This document shows, piece by piece, positions 22,701-33,922 of a stretch of DNA of 64,000 bases; the stretch's first letter is position 1, and each line of letters starts with the position of its first letter. The stretch is taken from NCBI RefSeq assembly GCF_022605725.1, contig NC_065546.1, forward strand, positions 46,186,227 to 46,250,226, in the 5' to 3' direction. The stretch is from Anthonomus grandis grandis (taxonomy: Eukaryota > Arthropoda > Insecta > Coleoptera > Curculionidae). The position numbers and the translations under genes were made by a program. The notes under the pieces were generated by a model, which was given only the letters and a program-made list of their open reading frames with translations, was not told the origin of the DNA and made no database searches.

Positions 22701-24428
22701 CTAGCGTCCGATCGATATCCAGCAACCAAATAGAGAATGTAGCATATGTTTATAGACAACCTATTTATAGTGCGCGCTCTTAGAACATTGAAAGGCGTTT
22801 CAATGTTCTAAGTGCGCGCCCGTATCACCAATAGTTCTCAACGAATTTAAATAGTTTTTTGTCCAGATATTAACAATAAAAAAGTAAATCGATTTATGGT
22901 GTTTATAAACCTCTACAAATGATTTTTTTATATAAAACTAGCTGAATGCTTAAATTGGATTTTGCATGGAAAACACCAATGCAACGTTCTGTAAAGGATA
23001 TTTAATTCGTTGCATGAAAAAGTTTCTTTCTCTCTAATTAAAGAAAGATGTATCAATTTATTTTGGACAAAAGATGATTGCGTAAATATTTAGTTAACCT
23101 GGACTACGTAAGATAATTTTGATACTTTGGTAAACAATGCGTAAATCTGAAATCCTTTTAATTTTTTATTCTTTTATTAACAGATAAATAAGGTAGTGAA
23201 AATAATAAAATTTCTTTTAATCATCAACTTTCGTTTTAAACTAGCATTGATACCAGGTGGCAAAAGAGGTATTATTTCAGTCAAAAAAAGTCCTGCTCTG
23301 ACCTAACCTGACCCTTTGTGTATTGATCACTTTCACAAAATAAACAAAACACGCATGTAACTTCGGGATATTATGTTTTTAATTTGCATACCTCTTGCAA
23401 TAGCTTTTGTCCATTTTGAAGTCAGGGATTGACTTGTTATAAGAAGAAAATTACGCCAACAATTTTCTTTTAAAAGAGCTTTGCAACAAGGTAAACCAGA
23501 CCTTGACACAAGTAGTATTATCCTACTTATAAAAATTAAATATTGTTAGGTTTCATCCTTTCAAAAAAAATGTCTTAGTAGACTATTTTTTGCGTTTTTC
23601 TGAAATATTTTTTTGAAGAGCGCATATGCATTTAGTCCAGTTAGAGTCCCCACCCTGTATAGTAAATAAGTGAATCTTAAGTACCATATAGTAAGTATAG
23701 AGGACACTTACATTATTCAAAATAATTTTTTTTCAAATAATATCCCTAAAGAAAGACACGTAAATATACAGTAGCTATACCTATTTTTTTCCAACCAAGG
23801 CGAGTCTGTCTCATTCTTCCACTTGACTAAAACCACATTATGGCTAATCTGGATGACGTCACGCTTTAAGGCCCTATCAAGGACCTGTAATCCCTGGCGA
23901 CTTAAGCAATCCTTTAAGATTACTGCAGCATTATCTTCTTCGTCCAGCCGATTATAAAACTGAACAAGAAATAGAACTTATATGAGACTTTTTGCTTGAC
24001 TTGCTTTTTTGTTGGTTTTTATTTATACGCTGGTTTTACTGTATATTTTTATATAAATAAAACATCGTGAGGGATGTATTTCATTATATTTAGGTTAAGA
24101 AATACAATATATTATTTATAAAAATGAACATTTTTTGTGAACTTGTTATTTACTTAGCAAAGAATGTAGAGGGTAACATAACGTTTTAAAGGGAAAGTTT
24201 TCTGAATAAAGATTTGCTTTCAAATTATACTTTTAAATATGTATTTTTCTTATTATATAACACAAAAAAGAAGTCGGTAATACTTACAGCATCTTCGTCA
24301 AAAATACATTTTTCCATCAAATAAGTTATAATCTTTTGAACATCGGACCAAACTGTGTTATTGGGAGTGGAAGTAACGTCTGGAATAGAAGCTGCCAGAA
24401 TAAAAGCAAGGATACCAATAAGATTCAT
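16711..24428 (-). CDS. Osiris-family protein (DUF1676), five exons, 290 aa
   Basis: Exons, all with GT-AG introns and matching phases: 24428-24288, 23959-23781, 22258-22101, 17789-17574, 16889-16711. The protein begins with a signal peptide (MNLIGILAFILAASIPDVTS). The two-cysteine region follows (Cys41 in LMEKCIF, Cys65 in LKDCLSRQG), then the amphipathic LIEKAARFLKTRLLKVSF segment, a basic GRGRKNN turn and a long hydrophobic domain (about residues 167-209, LGGKALLLAKLALLLTSIQG) typical of DUF1676. It ends with a tyrosine-rich tail finishing QILNY. Osiris proteins are insect-specific, traffic through ER and endosomes and act in cuticle and tracheal development. I do not see the AQxLAY motif common in other members. 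Introns total about 6.8 kb and hold a piggyBac, a mariner relic and a MITE. Orthology to a numbered Osiris gene cannot be assigned by eye. Confidence 0.9.
18131..20290 (-). mobile_element. piggyBac element (copy 3) in the Osiris intron
   Basis: The left end is CCCTACAGAGGTCGCGC preceded by TTAA (18127-18130), the canonical piggyBac target and CCC start. A subterminal inverted repeat is visible: TAAAATTTACCCAT near 18177 against ATGGGTAAATTTTA near 20191. The matching right terminal repeat is not recognisable; the right boundary is approximate and probably decayed. Confidence 0.7.
18320..20036 (-). pseudogene. piggyBac transposase (copy 3), nearly complete
   Basis: Read right to left: an acidic N-terminus (20036-19452, residues rich in D and E), the helical domain (EIKAVIGLLYLAGVAKSS), the catalytic domain (19500-18676) and a C-terminal cysteine-rich RING-like tail (18706-18320; CAICTNKK, CCYSCK, CREHQYCFCENC). 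All three aspartate blocks are present: VTTDEMLEAFHGRCGFR, NVTMDNWFTS and KGAVDVVDEM. Only two frameshifts, near 19490 and 18700, separate the three frames. This makes it by far the youngest of the three piggyBacs. It is antisense-neutral for the host: it reads in the same direction as Osiris, inside the 4.3-kb intron between exons 3 and 4. Confidence 0.85.
20942..21370 (-). pseudogene. Mariner-superfamily transposase, N-terminal relic
   Basis: From ATG 21370: MAHIFTNEELVDMVLVYGE, then in shifted frames FLRVIQRGRETGNLRPRPRQ and EEDILEAFEEQPGISTRTIA, SWQILRHELLYPFHVQRVQ and ALLPRDLPLR. This is the paired helix-turn-helix DNA-binding region of insect IS630-like/mariner transposases. The catalytic domain is missing. 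A degenerate TIR-like CACCCTGTATA at about 21661 may be its upstream end. Confidence 0.75.
22689..22945. repeat. Copy of the GTGTGTGAAGCTAGC MITE family in the Osiris intron
   Basis: Shares GTGTGTGAAGCTAGC, CCGATCGATATCCAGC, ACCTATTTATAGT and AGATATTAACAATAAA, in the same order, with 61984-62532. The right end is lost. It lies in the intron between exons 2 and 3. Confidence 0.65.
22780..22811. repeat. Perfect 14-bp hairpin
   Basis: TTAGAACATTGAAA, GGCG loop, TTTCAATGTTCTAA. It is inserted inside the MITE copy between two GTGCGCGC repeats, so it may itself be a tiny insertion. Confidence 0.7.
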
Positions 24429-24465
24429 CCTAAAAAATATTGATTTTTTTTAAATTTATTGGCTG

Positions 24466-24473
24466 TTTATATA
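24466..24473 (-). promoter_or_regulatory. Candidate TATA box of the Osiris gene
   Basis: TATATAAA on the minus strand, about 40 bases upstream of the ATG at 24428. The ATG is also preceded by TATTTTTTAG, so an upstream non-coding exon with its acceptor here cannot be excluded. Confidence 0.4.
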
Positions 24474-25200
24474 CATCTGGCTACAAAGCAAGATGACTTC
24501 TTAAAAATTGTTCTGCCCCAGGCACGACCAAACAATAGCGAACATTTTTAAACACTCTAGAAACTATATATTGTAACCTCTATTAGATTCTTAATAAATA
24601 AAATATTTAAAACTGGGATTTGCCCAGATATTTTTGTAATAAATGGGAGTAATTAAACTTTTATATAAATCTGGTGACAAAACTGAAGTTGAGAATTGTA
24701 TACAAGAAGATTAGACCTACAAGTTTAGTTAGTACATTAACTAAAATTTTTTAAAAGATTTTCTAAAAGATATAATATCCTAAGTACAAATAGTCAGTAC
24801 TCGAAAATCTTATATAGAATATTCCCTACTTTCAACAAATTTTTTAATTGGTTCTTGTCTTAGTGTTACATTTATTTTATTTTTTGACTATATACATTTA
24901 CATTTATTCTCTTACATATTGTCTTATGTTGTATATCGACGGCTAAAGTGCGGTACCTCCTATGTGACATTTTAAATGGCGTGTACATACAGGTAATGTT
25001 ATTGGATTTTTCTGATGTTTTTTGGCTTTTGAATTTTACAGGTACAACAAAATAATTAAAATACTTACTTCTTTAATGTACAATTTACTAATAAACCGCA
25101 CACAGCAACAACAAAAAAATAACTAAACAAGCAACTGTATGTAATGATGTAAGCGCGCCTCTACATCCTCGTAATTTTCCACAATTCGACCGCGAACAAC
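24474..25200. other. Region upstream of Osiris, no gene seen
   Basis: No coding frame or repeat that I can support. Confidence 0.3.
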
Positions 25201-25455
25201 AACGCAACTAAAAAGAAAAATGAAAAAATATGTCCAATACAGCAAAAGAACAAAGAACGACATTATAATCGATGTCAGTGATTAAGTACAAGAAGTTATT
25301 ATAGGATTTTGCGGGACAATGCATGCAAAATGGGTGTCGTACGCGAAGACATATGGTGCGTGAAAAGTACTTAAGACTCAGTCTATCGGAACTTCCAGAA
25401 TATGTGGAGGATATAAATCGTATAATGAAAGAAAGTTGTTTGATCAATACAAATT
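25201..25455 (+). other. Unrecognised coding-like segment
   Basis: Two plus-strand frames complement each other across a possible frameshift near 25340: RILRDNACKMGVV and then RRHMVREKYLRLSLSELPEY with VEDINRIMKES, stop near 25456. The amino-acid composition looks real but I cannot name a family. It could be a transposon scrap or a decayed exon. Confidence 0.25.
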
Positions 25456-25929
25456 AAAACATTAAAATGTTTTCTATGGTTTTACTTTTGGCATACATAT
25501 ACATCTACATTGAGCCTTGATTACCTTCTTGGTTCAGCTGGTCCAAATTGCTTGGTAAAATATGTCTTTGTACCCCTGTATTATAATAAATTAAAGAAAT
25601 ATAATTGTTTTTCTAATAAATTTTTTTAAAATTTTAAGTAACTAATAAGTCGGATGCTGAATTTGGTTTATGTGGTTTATCAAGAATTCTTAGCAGGCAA
25701 TTTGTTTAATCATATAGTTTCATCTCATACTCTCATAGGGCCTCTGTCATGTTTAAGGAAGGGGCTAGATGATTTTTGATTCCTTAATATTTCTAAGATA
25801 TTGGAGGCTCCTTGGTTAGAGAGGGTATGCAGTTTCATACATTAAAAAGAGCTAATATTAAAATAAATAAAAACAAATTTTTATTCGTTTTTGACGAATA
25901 AAGGTCATAAAAGAGCCCATTGAGTTTAT
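25456..25929. other. Spacer
   Basis: Nothing supportable. Confidence 0.3.
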
Positions 25930-26474
25930 TCGGGCGAACTCGAACCCTCAAGCAAAACATGGGGATTATAGAATTGTTCATATACATTTAAATAGACAGT
26001 GCAGCGGTGAGCGTCTTCGGTCAGTTTTTAAGTCAAATGAGGATATTGAAGAGCTGGTAAGCATTTATTCGACTATTTACAGATTAACTTAGAGTCACCG
26101 CCTGCAATTTATGACGAGGCTGTTGGTCAAGGGATAGCATTCGAAAGGATCGTTTTAAGCCCTAAAAGGAATATTCCTGTAGGTGCTAATCATAATGCGG
26201 TAATAACACCGAAGCTTCAGTATTAATACTTCGCCCGGTTGCGTCTGCGGACATCAACCGGAATGCCTTTACGAAAGAATTAGTATCATCGATGGGCACC
26301 GGTCTAAGGCAAGACCAAAGAAGGAAGCTGAGACATTTGGTCCATAGATATTTAGACGTTTTTAATACCGAAAAGACAGATTATAGTCCAGCACAATATC
26401 CAAACAGGAAATGCTCGACCTATCCGGCAAGCAGCTCGAAGAATACCACTGGCCAAGAGAGAGGAGGCTGATAA
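25930..26474 (+). pseudogene. Gypsy retrotransposon relic, left part
   Basis: The last 60 bases read TGNARPIRQAARRIPLAKRE followed by EADK, the linker directly before the reverse transcriptase in Gypsy pol (usual form HRIxTGDAxPIRQxPRRLPxAKREE). Upstream frames up to 25930 are compatible with decayed protease-region pol. Interrupted by the Harbinger element and continued at 29531. Confidence 0.65.
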
Positions 26475-26919
26475 AGGCTCCAGTACACGTTCGGCCAACT
26501 AGTTTGGCCAAATATAGTACAGTAATTACACGCTTGACCAACTAGTTAGGCCAATGCGTTGGGCCAAAACGGTCAAAAAATAAGTAGGTGGACTTGAGTC
26601 AGCTGCTACATAGACCATTTTTTGACAATGTATGTGGAAACCATCGTAGCTGCGGCAATTTATTTGCTTAGTGCTTTCAATGTTTATAGAAAGGTGCACC
26701 AAACGAAAGTGATAAAAAAAAATGGCGTAAAAGAAGATGCTGGATGCTGAGTATTCATCGAAACAGGACAAGGTGATTATAAAAATACATCTAGTATAGT
26801 TGCATGTTTACTTTATGAATTTATGAGAGTGCATGACGTTAAAGATGTGATATGTCAGTATAGCAGTATAGTAAAGATGTAAAAATATCTGTTTTAAATA
26901 TTTTTGTTTTAGAGAGACC

Positions 26920-28864
26920 ATGAACAACCAACTTGCGGAGCTTCTTGCAGAACCATCTGGGGAGTTCGATAATTTCATTGGGATGTCATATGCAGATTTT
27001 GAAACTCTTCTACAACAAATTTCTCCAGTGGTTGCAGAGCAAGAGCAAGACACTGACTGGAGAGAAGCTATATCAGTAAAAATACGACTAGCATTGACCT
27101 TAAGATATTTAGCTAGCGGAGATAGCTTCAGAAGTTTACATTATCTGTTTAAAATATCAGGTTCACTGATCTCACGCATAGTCATTGAAGTCTGTGTGGC
27201 ACTGAATGAAGTTCTGAAAGATATGATTAAGGTAAATAAAACTTATTTAATTTTTTTATGCATTTTTATATGCCTCATATACAATATCTTGGGAATTGCT
27301 TGACGGGGATTGCAAAGAAATATTGTACGTTTCATTAGACTCTGGAGACATTTCTGGTAGTTAAGTATAGACACGAGATTCTGGCTGTATATTTGATGAC
27401 GGTTGTATAAATTGGACAGGTAAAATTTCATTGGAAAGTATTTGAAGCCGTTGAGTTGGTGCTTGATAAGGGTTATAAGTTGAACGATTTACGTTTACTG
27501 ATGAAGAATGGCTCTGTGCTGAATCGGATATATATGACCATTCAGATTCATCTGAACTTTGCAAAGTGCCTGTGTGTGTAAACGAGTGTGTGTGTATAAA
27601 TGAGTGTGAATATTTTGCTTATTTTGTCGTCTCTTTATTATCATGTTGTCTATGTCCAACATTATTTCTTCTCTTTCACTCTCAGAAAACTTCCTCAATT
27701 TTGTTGCAAGAAGTGTACCATACAAGTGACAATCATCATCTTATCTGGCAGTTTTTTTTGTCAGGGGCTTGGTTTAATGCGGTAAAAGCTTTTGACATCT
27801 CTCTACTGGCCTCTGCTAATTCTGGCGAGTCTTTCGCACGGCGCTTAACAACCGGTACTTTTATTTTATTAGTTTCGGAGTTGCTGCTAGTCTCAGGAAC
27901 AATTTTGGAGTAACTGTTGGCCACAGCTACCGGAGATTCTAAGTCTATATCAGTGCTTGTTTGCTCTTCAGTATATGTCGATTGCGAGGCCTGTAACAAA
28001 AAAGAGCTTTAAATTATTGTTATTTGTTCCCGTTGTTTTTATTATTCGACGATTATTATTTTATTTATTTTTATTTTATTTCAGATGCCTGAAACTACAG
28101 ACGGATGGTTTTCCAAGTCACAAGGGTTTAGCTTTCCCCATTGCCTTGGGGCTATTGATGGGAAGCACATAATTATACAGTCACCTTCACATTCAGGATC
28201 CGACTATTTTAACTATAAAAGAACTTTTAGCATCGTTCTATTAGCAGTAGTGGATAGTAATTACTGTTTTTTTTTCATTTCCTATGTAGGATCCCAAGGG
28301 AGGATAAGTTATGGCGGAGTTTTCAAGTGTTTTATGCCGAAAACTATTATCTAATAGTTTGAATTTACCCCTCCCTAGTCCACTTCCCAGTAGTGAAAAT
28401 AATATACCCTACGTATTTTTAGGCGATGGCGCATTTGCTCTCAGTACCCGTATAATGAAACATGTTCCCGGTCATTATGCACTAGGGTCCCTGGAAAGAA
28501 TATTTAACCAAGAATTGTCCCGTTCTCGGGTAAAAGTAGAAAATACTTTCGGCATACTCTCGGCCAAATTCAGGATCTTTCAAAAATATATACCCCTAGG
28601 ACCCACAAAAGCTGCCATTGTTTCGATGACTTGCCTTTATCTACATAATTTTTTGTGAAATAGTAACTCTTCTCGGGATAATTATACACCACCAGGTTCA
28701 TTTGATACCTATAATGTTAACGGAGAACTTATTCGATCCGGTTCATGGAGAAATAATACTGATAACGCTTTTTTGCCATTATTGCCTTTACCGCGTACAG
28801 CCCCGCGTGATGCGACAGACATACGATTGGATTTTATGAACTATTTTTATAGAAATCGTAGATA
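26920..28864 (+). pseudogene. Harbinger transposase (HARBI1-like), almost intact
   Basis: Exon 1 26920-27231 (MNNQLAELLAEPSGEFDNFI, IRLALTLRYLASGDSFRSLH, ISRIVIEVC) joins in phase 0 across a GTAAAT...TTTCAG intron to exon 2 at 28085. Exon 2 carries PHCLGAIDGKHIIIQSP (first D), AVVDSNY (second D), GRISYGGVF, then after a frameshift near 28330 FLGDGAFAL and RVKVENTFGILSAKFRIF (the E). The frame ends in LHNFL-TGA at 28656-28658. The same frame continues to a normal-looking stop at about 28864 (ending FMNYFYRNR). The TGA most simply derives from CGA by CpG deamination. It acts, in the family, as the nuclease that cuts at TWA sites with the MADF partner. Confidence 0.85.
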
Positions 28865-29334
28865 ATTAAACTTTATGTAATAAAAATGTTGTTTTACTTA
28901 CACTATTATCCTCAGTGTTAATTGAGCTTCGGCACTCATACACATCCTTCAGAAAGCTGTACAAAGGCTCGTAGAATGGCCAAATGGGATTGTAGAGCTC
29001 ATCCTCACTCATGCCTTATTTTATACACTGCATTTTCTTTTTATGATGCAATCTAAAGGTAGCCATAAGCGATTCCTTTTTCTTTTTTAGTTCATTTACA
29101 GGTACATGCAAATTATCAGCAATACGATTCCAAGCATCATTAACCTAAAATACAAAATAAATTAAATATTTAACTTTTTTTTATTGCTGACCAATCAAAA
29201 AATTTAATTGTCTTTTTCGTTAATATTAGATTTGTTTTTTCATGTTTAGGATTCCATATTATTGGTTCATTTTGGTACAAATCTATAAACTTTAAAACTT
29301 CTTCGCTCTTCCATGCCGCCATCGTAGCCATCAT
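27361..29334 (-). pseudogene. Harbinger MADF-domain accessory protein
   Basis: Read right to left: start near 29334, MADF domain (AAWKSEEVLKFIDLYQNEP, IIWNPKHE, then an intron, VNDAWNRIADNL, VPVNELKKKKESLMATFR), a premature stop after MQCIK near 29014, SEDELYNPIWPFYEPLYSFL, a GTAAGT intron, a linker (27999-27736) and a C-terminal BESS-like helix (YGTLLATKLRKFSESEREEI) ending in a polar tail with stop at 27361. In Harbingers this protein brings the transposase to the nucleus and DNA. It overlaps the transposase intron on the opposite strand. Confidence 0.75.
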
Positions 29335-29530
29335 TTCACTTTTTACGCCGTAAAATCAACGACCAACGTGTGAACGCTGTTTGGTAAATGGCGCCAAGAT
29401 CCTTTGATTTGTGCCCTAAAAACCGACAACATTCGGTTCGTGGACCAACGCTGGCTGCCAATCACCAAGTAACGCCAAACGGTCCTGTACACGTTGGCCC
29501 AACTAGTTGGCCGAACGTGTACTGGAGCCT

Positions 29531-30030
29531 TAAGAGAATTGACAGTATGGCCAAGAGAGTCGTGAAAAAGAAACTTACAGTCCGTGGTCTTTACCGGTGG
29601 TACTGATAAAGAAGAAATACGACTTAATCAGATTCTGAGTAGATTACCGGCCGATTAATATAGTAACTAAAAAGGACAACTATCCCCTTGCTCACATTTA
29701 TGACACTGTTGGATCAGATCTTCCACGCGAGACCTGAAAAGTGGATATTGACAATATCCTGAAGAGCGGGACAAGACGACTTTCACGGTGAGTGCTGAAC
29801 TTTCGCATTTTAACGTAATGCTTTTTGGACTGTGTAATGCCCCTACCACATTTGAATGGCTGATGGAAACGATTTTTAGAGGCCTGTCCTAGAAGACTTG
29901 CCTGGTTTACTTTGATGATATTATTCTGGTAAGAAAATCATTTCAGGACCACATGAAAAATCTAAAAGATGTATTACTGACGTTTAAAATTGAAGTTGAA
30001 AAAAAACAAGGCTAAACTTTTAGGCATTAT
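29531..30030 (+). pseudogene. Gypsy retrotransposon relic, right part (reverse transcriptase)
   Basis: Scattered frames give TKKDNYPL, IYDTVGSDLPRE, KTTFTVSAELFHFNVMLFGL with CNAPTTFEWLMETIF and CLVYFDDIIL, the Gypsy RT palm motifs, including FGLCNAPxTFxxLM and YxDDI. Many stops. No LTR seen on either side. Confidence 0.8.
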
Positions 30031-31475
30031 TAGTATTTCTTTAAGAAAAATTACCAGAAATAGTTACAAGGTTATGTTTTCCGTGCCTCCTCCTAATGAA
30101 TTTCCATGATATTCCAACAGCCTCTAGGAGGCAGCCTCTCTACTACCCTCTTGTATGAATTTATGCCTAAATTTGCGATAAGTAAGTATTTTGGTCAGTT
30201 TCTTAGGTTTGCTACTTGCATTGCATTATTTGTCATTAAAGATTTCATTAACCGCGCAAATTATAAATTAAAATCTTTAAATTTAAGTTAAGTACTGGCT
30301 GCTCCCTTGATGTGTCACACGTCATTCAACGTAACGTCAAAAACACTTTAATACAATGTTATCGCATTATGTTTTCACTAAAAAGTTGCTTTCATTTTAA
30401 AAGAGTTTATTTTGTTTTGTAAATGGATATATTGTTTCTTTCGATAATACTCCGCTATAGAATTTTTAATTAATTTTAAAAATTAATATTTAAATTATAA
30501 TTTAAATAAATTTACAAACTTTTTTAATTTTTCTTTAGGAAACAGATACAAGTACATATTAAATAAGGATAATTTATCCTCTATTGAATATATATGTTAA
30601 TAAAATGAGGATATTATTAACCTAATGGCAATGCCTTTAAATCTATTATGAGAAAATAGCACAAACATTTTGACAACCTTTTCTAATCTGTTTAAAATTA
30701 GGGTAGTTCGGTGCTAACAAAATACTTTTAAACATTTTTAGATTAATTCTAATTTATATATTGTCTGTTATAATAAATTATTGTATATTATGTATATCAT
30801 TTTATGTTTTTTTTTCAGGAAAATTAAATAATAAATGTATTAAAGAAAAACATTGTTTTATTTCCATTTGTCGTAAACTATTGTTAGTACACTGTCCTAG
30901 ATTATTGCAGTAAATTAAAACTCATTTAGATATGTAAAATAAAGCTGAAAAGTTTTATTTTTGTTCAGATCAATATTTGTAGCAAACACCTAATCAAAAA
31001 GGCTCTTTTCTCTATGAGTAACCTTTTTGATTAGGCGTTTGCTTTAGATATTACGATTAAAGGATAAGATTATCAGATTAAGTGGAATTTGATTTCCCGC
31101 CTTAATTTGGCCACGCCTTTCTACCATTTTGATTGGTCCAATTAGGCACGTCAAACTGTCAGATTATTTACAATAGTTTCCGTTGTCAAGCGAGAGGACG
31201 CTAGCTGATTTGTCAGAAGAATTTCTATCAGTTTGTATGCAACCACCACTTCTCTATACTTTGTGTTCTGTGAATGTTATCACAGTTGGCCATATCTATT
31301 GTCAATGTCAAAATTCTTCTGTCAAACTAAATTATGTCATTTTATTGTTGTCAAAATTCCAGTAGCATAACAGACATGTTTATTTGCTAATTTATTTTCT
31401 ATTTTTATATTTCTCATTTCAAATCCACCCCATTTCGGATTCATCCTCTCCCAACGATCCCATAAAGCATCTTAC
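30031..31475. other. Region upstream of the STARD7-like gene
   Basis: AT-rich; no coding frame I can name. The last few hundred bases (31060-31475) are less AT-rich and probably contain the STARD7 promoter and 5' UTR, but no core element is convincing. Confidence 0.35.
30982..31042. repeat. 21-bp inverted repeat
   Basis: GCAAACACCTAATCAAAAAG and its complement (GCAAACGCCTAATC... read on the minus strand) with one mismatch, 19-base loop. About 430 bases upstream of the STARD7 ATG. Confidence 0.7.
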
Positions 31476-33890
31476 ATGTACGCCCGAAGAATATCCTGCG
31501 GTTTGACCCCTACACAACATACACATAACCTGAGCAGAGCCCTACCGGAAAAATACAGCAAAGACATAATCTTTTCCAATTCGGTACTTAAAAGGCAGTT
31601 TTTTGACTGGGGTAAGTCCGCAGATTTAAAATTGAGGTTGGAACGCTTAATTGATAAAGCCAGAGCCTGTAAGAAAATATTGCTTTCCAAATCAAATCCT
31701 GAAAAGGCTTTGAGGTCATGGATTCAGCAGTTCGAATGTGTGTTCGCCCAAAGGGTTAGAAGAGGGCAACAAATGATTTGCTTGTACTCCAAATGGTGGG
31801 AGGAGAGAGCATTGAGGGAGTTTCTTAGAGCATGGAGAAGTAACTTCAATAGGCATGGGCGAGAGCTTATGGTTGGTGCTCTAGGTAAGGCTTTTTTCAG
31901 TAATTCTGCAGTTTAGTGGCACTGGCTTTTAAATAGAATAGATTTTTATGTGTTATATACATACAAAAAAAGTTTACACACATCAATGAAATGGTAAACA
32001 TGAAAAATCAGTAAATACAGGGATAGATAGATAAAGGAATAACAGATTTAAATGCATTTATATATAGCAATTTTATGGAAAATGGCAGCAAGTTAAAAAA
32101 TTTGGAGAATAGAAACTTATGGTAGTTTATTTTTATTAATTCTGTGAAATTTGGTGCATAAGTTGTTTTTTTTTCTAGTGAAATGCTCATAGATATCTCT
32201 GTGAGTTTTGTCAAAATAAATGAAAAATGGTTGAGTTTTTTGCAAATTGGGTAGATTTGGATAGAAATTTATCACAAAGAGTGGCGGGAATCCAAATTTT
32301 ATCAAGACGAATGTTACCCAGTTACCATGCACTAAGTCACTCACTATTGATGTGATTAATCATTGGAATACCTGTGTATTCGATTAGTTTCGTCAACAAG
32401 CAGGTCACAACTGTAAATGATTCAATTCAATTTATTCATGTCAATACATTACAAATGTTTACATATGTCAGAAGAAAAATACAAAATTGAAAGTTAATTA
32501 AAAATAATAAATTAGAAACTCAATAAGATCGAATGAGCATAAACATCTGGTTAAAATTTGCATATAAAGAGGTGCATTAATAGAGAATAAGACTTTGTAT
32601 AAAATGTTATATAACAATTAACGATTTATTTAAACAAGAAAATTTGAATTTAATTTTAAAGTACTTGTCAAAGGAATAAAAGGAGTTACATGTTAATATT
32701 TCCCTGACCTTACTCTTATATTGCTTAAATGATACTTCTTTTTTGCTTAATGTTTACAAGGGATTGGGATGGAATGGGATGGGTTGGATTGACTTGGATC
32801 CAATAGGGTTGTAAAAATTGTTTTAACTTAGGACATTAAGCACGTGGGGGGTGTAAGCTTCACATTTTTTAACATTTTCCTTCATATTTTCTAACATTTT
32901 CAGACTCTGTTCATATGAAAAAGTATATAGAGGGCTGGTAAATGATGTCCAAACTCAAAACAATTTATCCCAAACCAACCCATCCTAACCCCTTGTAAAT
33001 GTTAAGCACACGGGGAGGCTTGCACCTCCTGCATGCTTAACTCAACTCATTCTAACCCAACCCAAAACATCCCAATCCAATACAACCAAGGCCAACACAC
33101 TAAAAAAATTTCTTAGATACTGGAACTAGAGCTACTCAGATGCTGGGCTTTATTATTAGAAATTGCAAACTTTTCTCGAATACTGCCACTGCCAAAACTT
33201 TCTACTATGCATTTGTTGGATCCAGGCTGGACTACAGCTCCTTCATTTGGTCTTCCATTTACAATCTTTCCATGGCAATTCCTTAAATGTTTGACAGTTA
33301 AGGATGATGAAGTCTATCCTCCAAGGGGTTGTGACCGTAAACTTCTGCTCTTTAGATATACTGAACATTTGGTGAAATTCTTGTTTAATTTACTTAACCA
33401 TAAAATTGACTGTCCATCCTTCCATCCATCCATTTGCTTTCATATGCCATGCCCAGGATCTAGATAGTGTCCAGCTTTTAACTTGGACACAGGCAGGTCC
33501 AACATTCTGTACCAGAGTCCTATTCACTTTATGTGTCAAAACTTTAACACTATTGCTGATTCTTGTGATATTCACCATGACAATCTGGCACTTATTTTGA
33601 GTCACCTGCGTATGGTCAGTGGGGGAGGCTAGGTTATTTAATTGTTAGTTTGAATACATTTATTTACTCTTTTTTTTCTGCTCTTTTGATTTTGATTAAT
33701 TCTTGATTCTTATCCTAATTTAGTGTTGATTTTTATTATTTTCTCAAACTCACTTTTTTTTTATTATATAGCAATTCTTTTATAGTTTAGTTGCATGGAT
33801 CTAATACAGTTCATGCATTTGTACTTGTACATTTATATATTTAATTGATTTTCCTGTAACTGGGTATTTGTAACCTGTTGGAAATAAAGC

Positions 33891-33922
<32 letters not shown>

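Larger units (their letters stand above)
26475..29530 (+). mobile_element. PIF/Harbinger element, 3,056 bp, inserted in a Gypsy
   Basis: Ends AGGCTCCAGTACACGTTCGG and its exact reverse complement at 29511-29530. Target duplication TAA at 26472-26474 and 29531-29533. Further inverted ACACGTTGGCC/GGCCAACTAGTT modules lie subterminally. Two genes in the arrangement expected of autonomous Harbingers: transposase on plus, MADF/Myb-like helper on minus. Confidence 0.95.
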
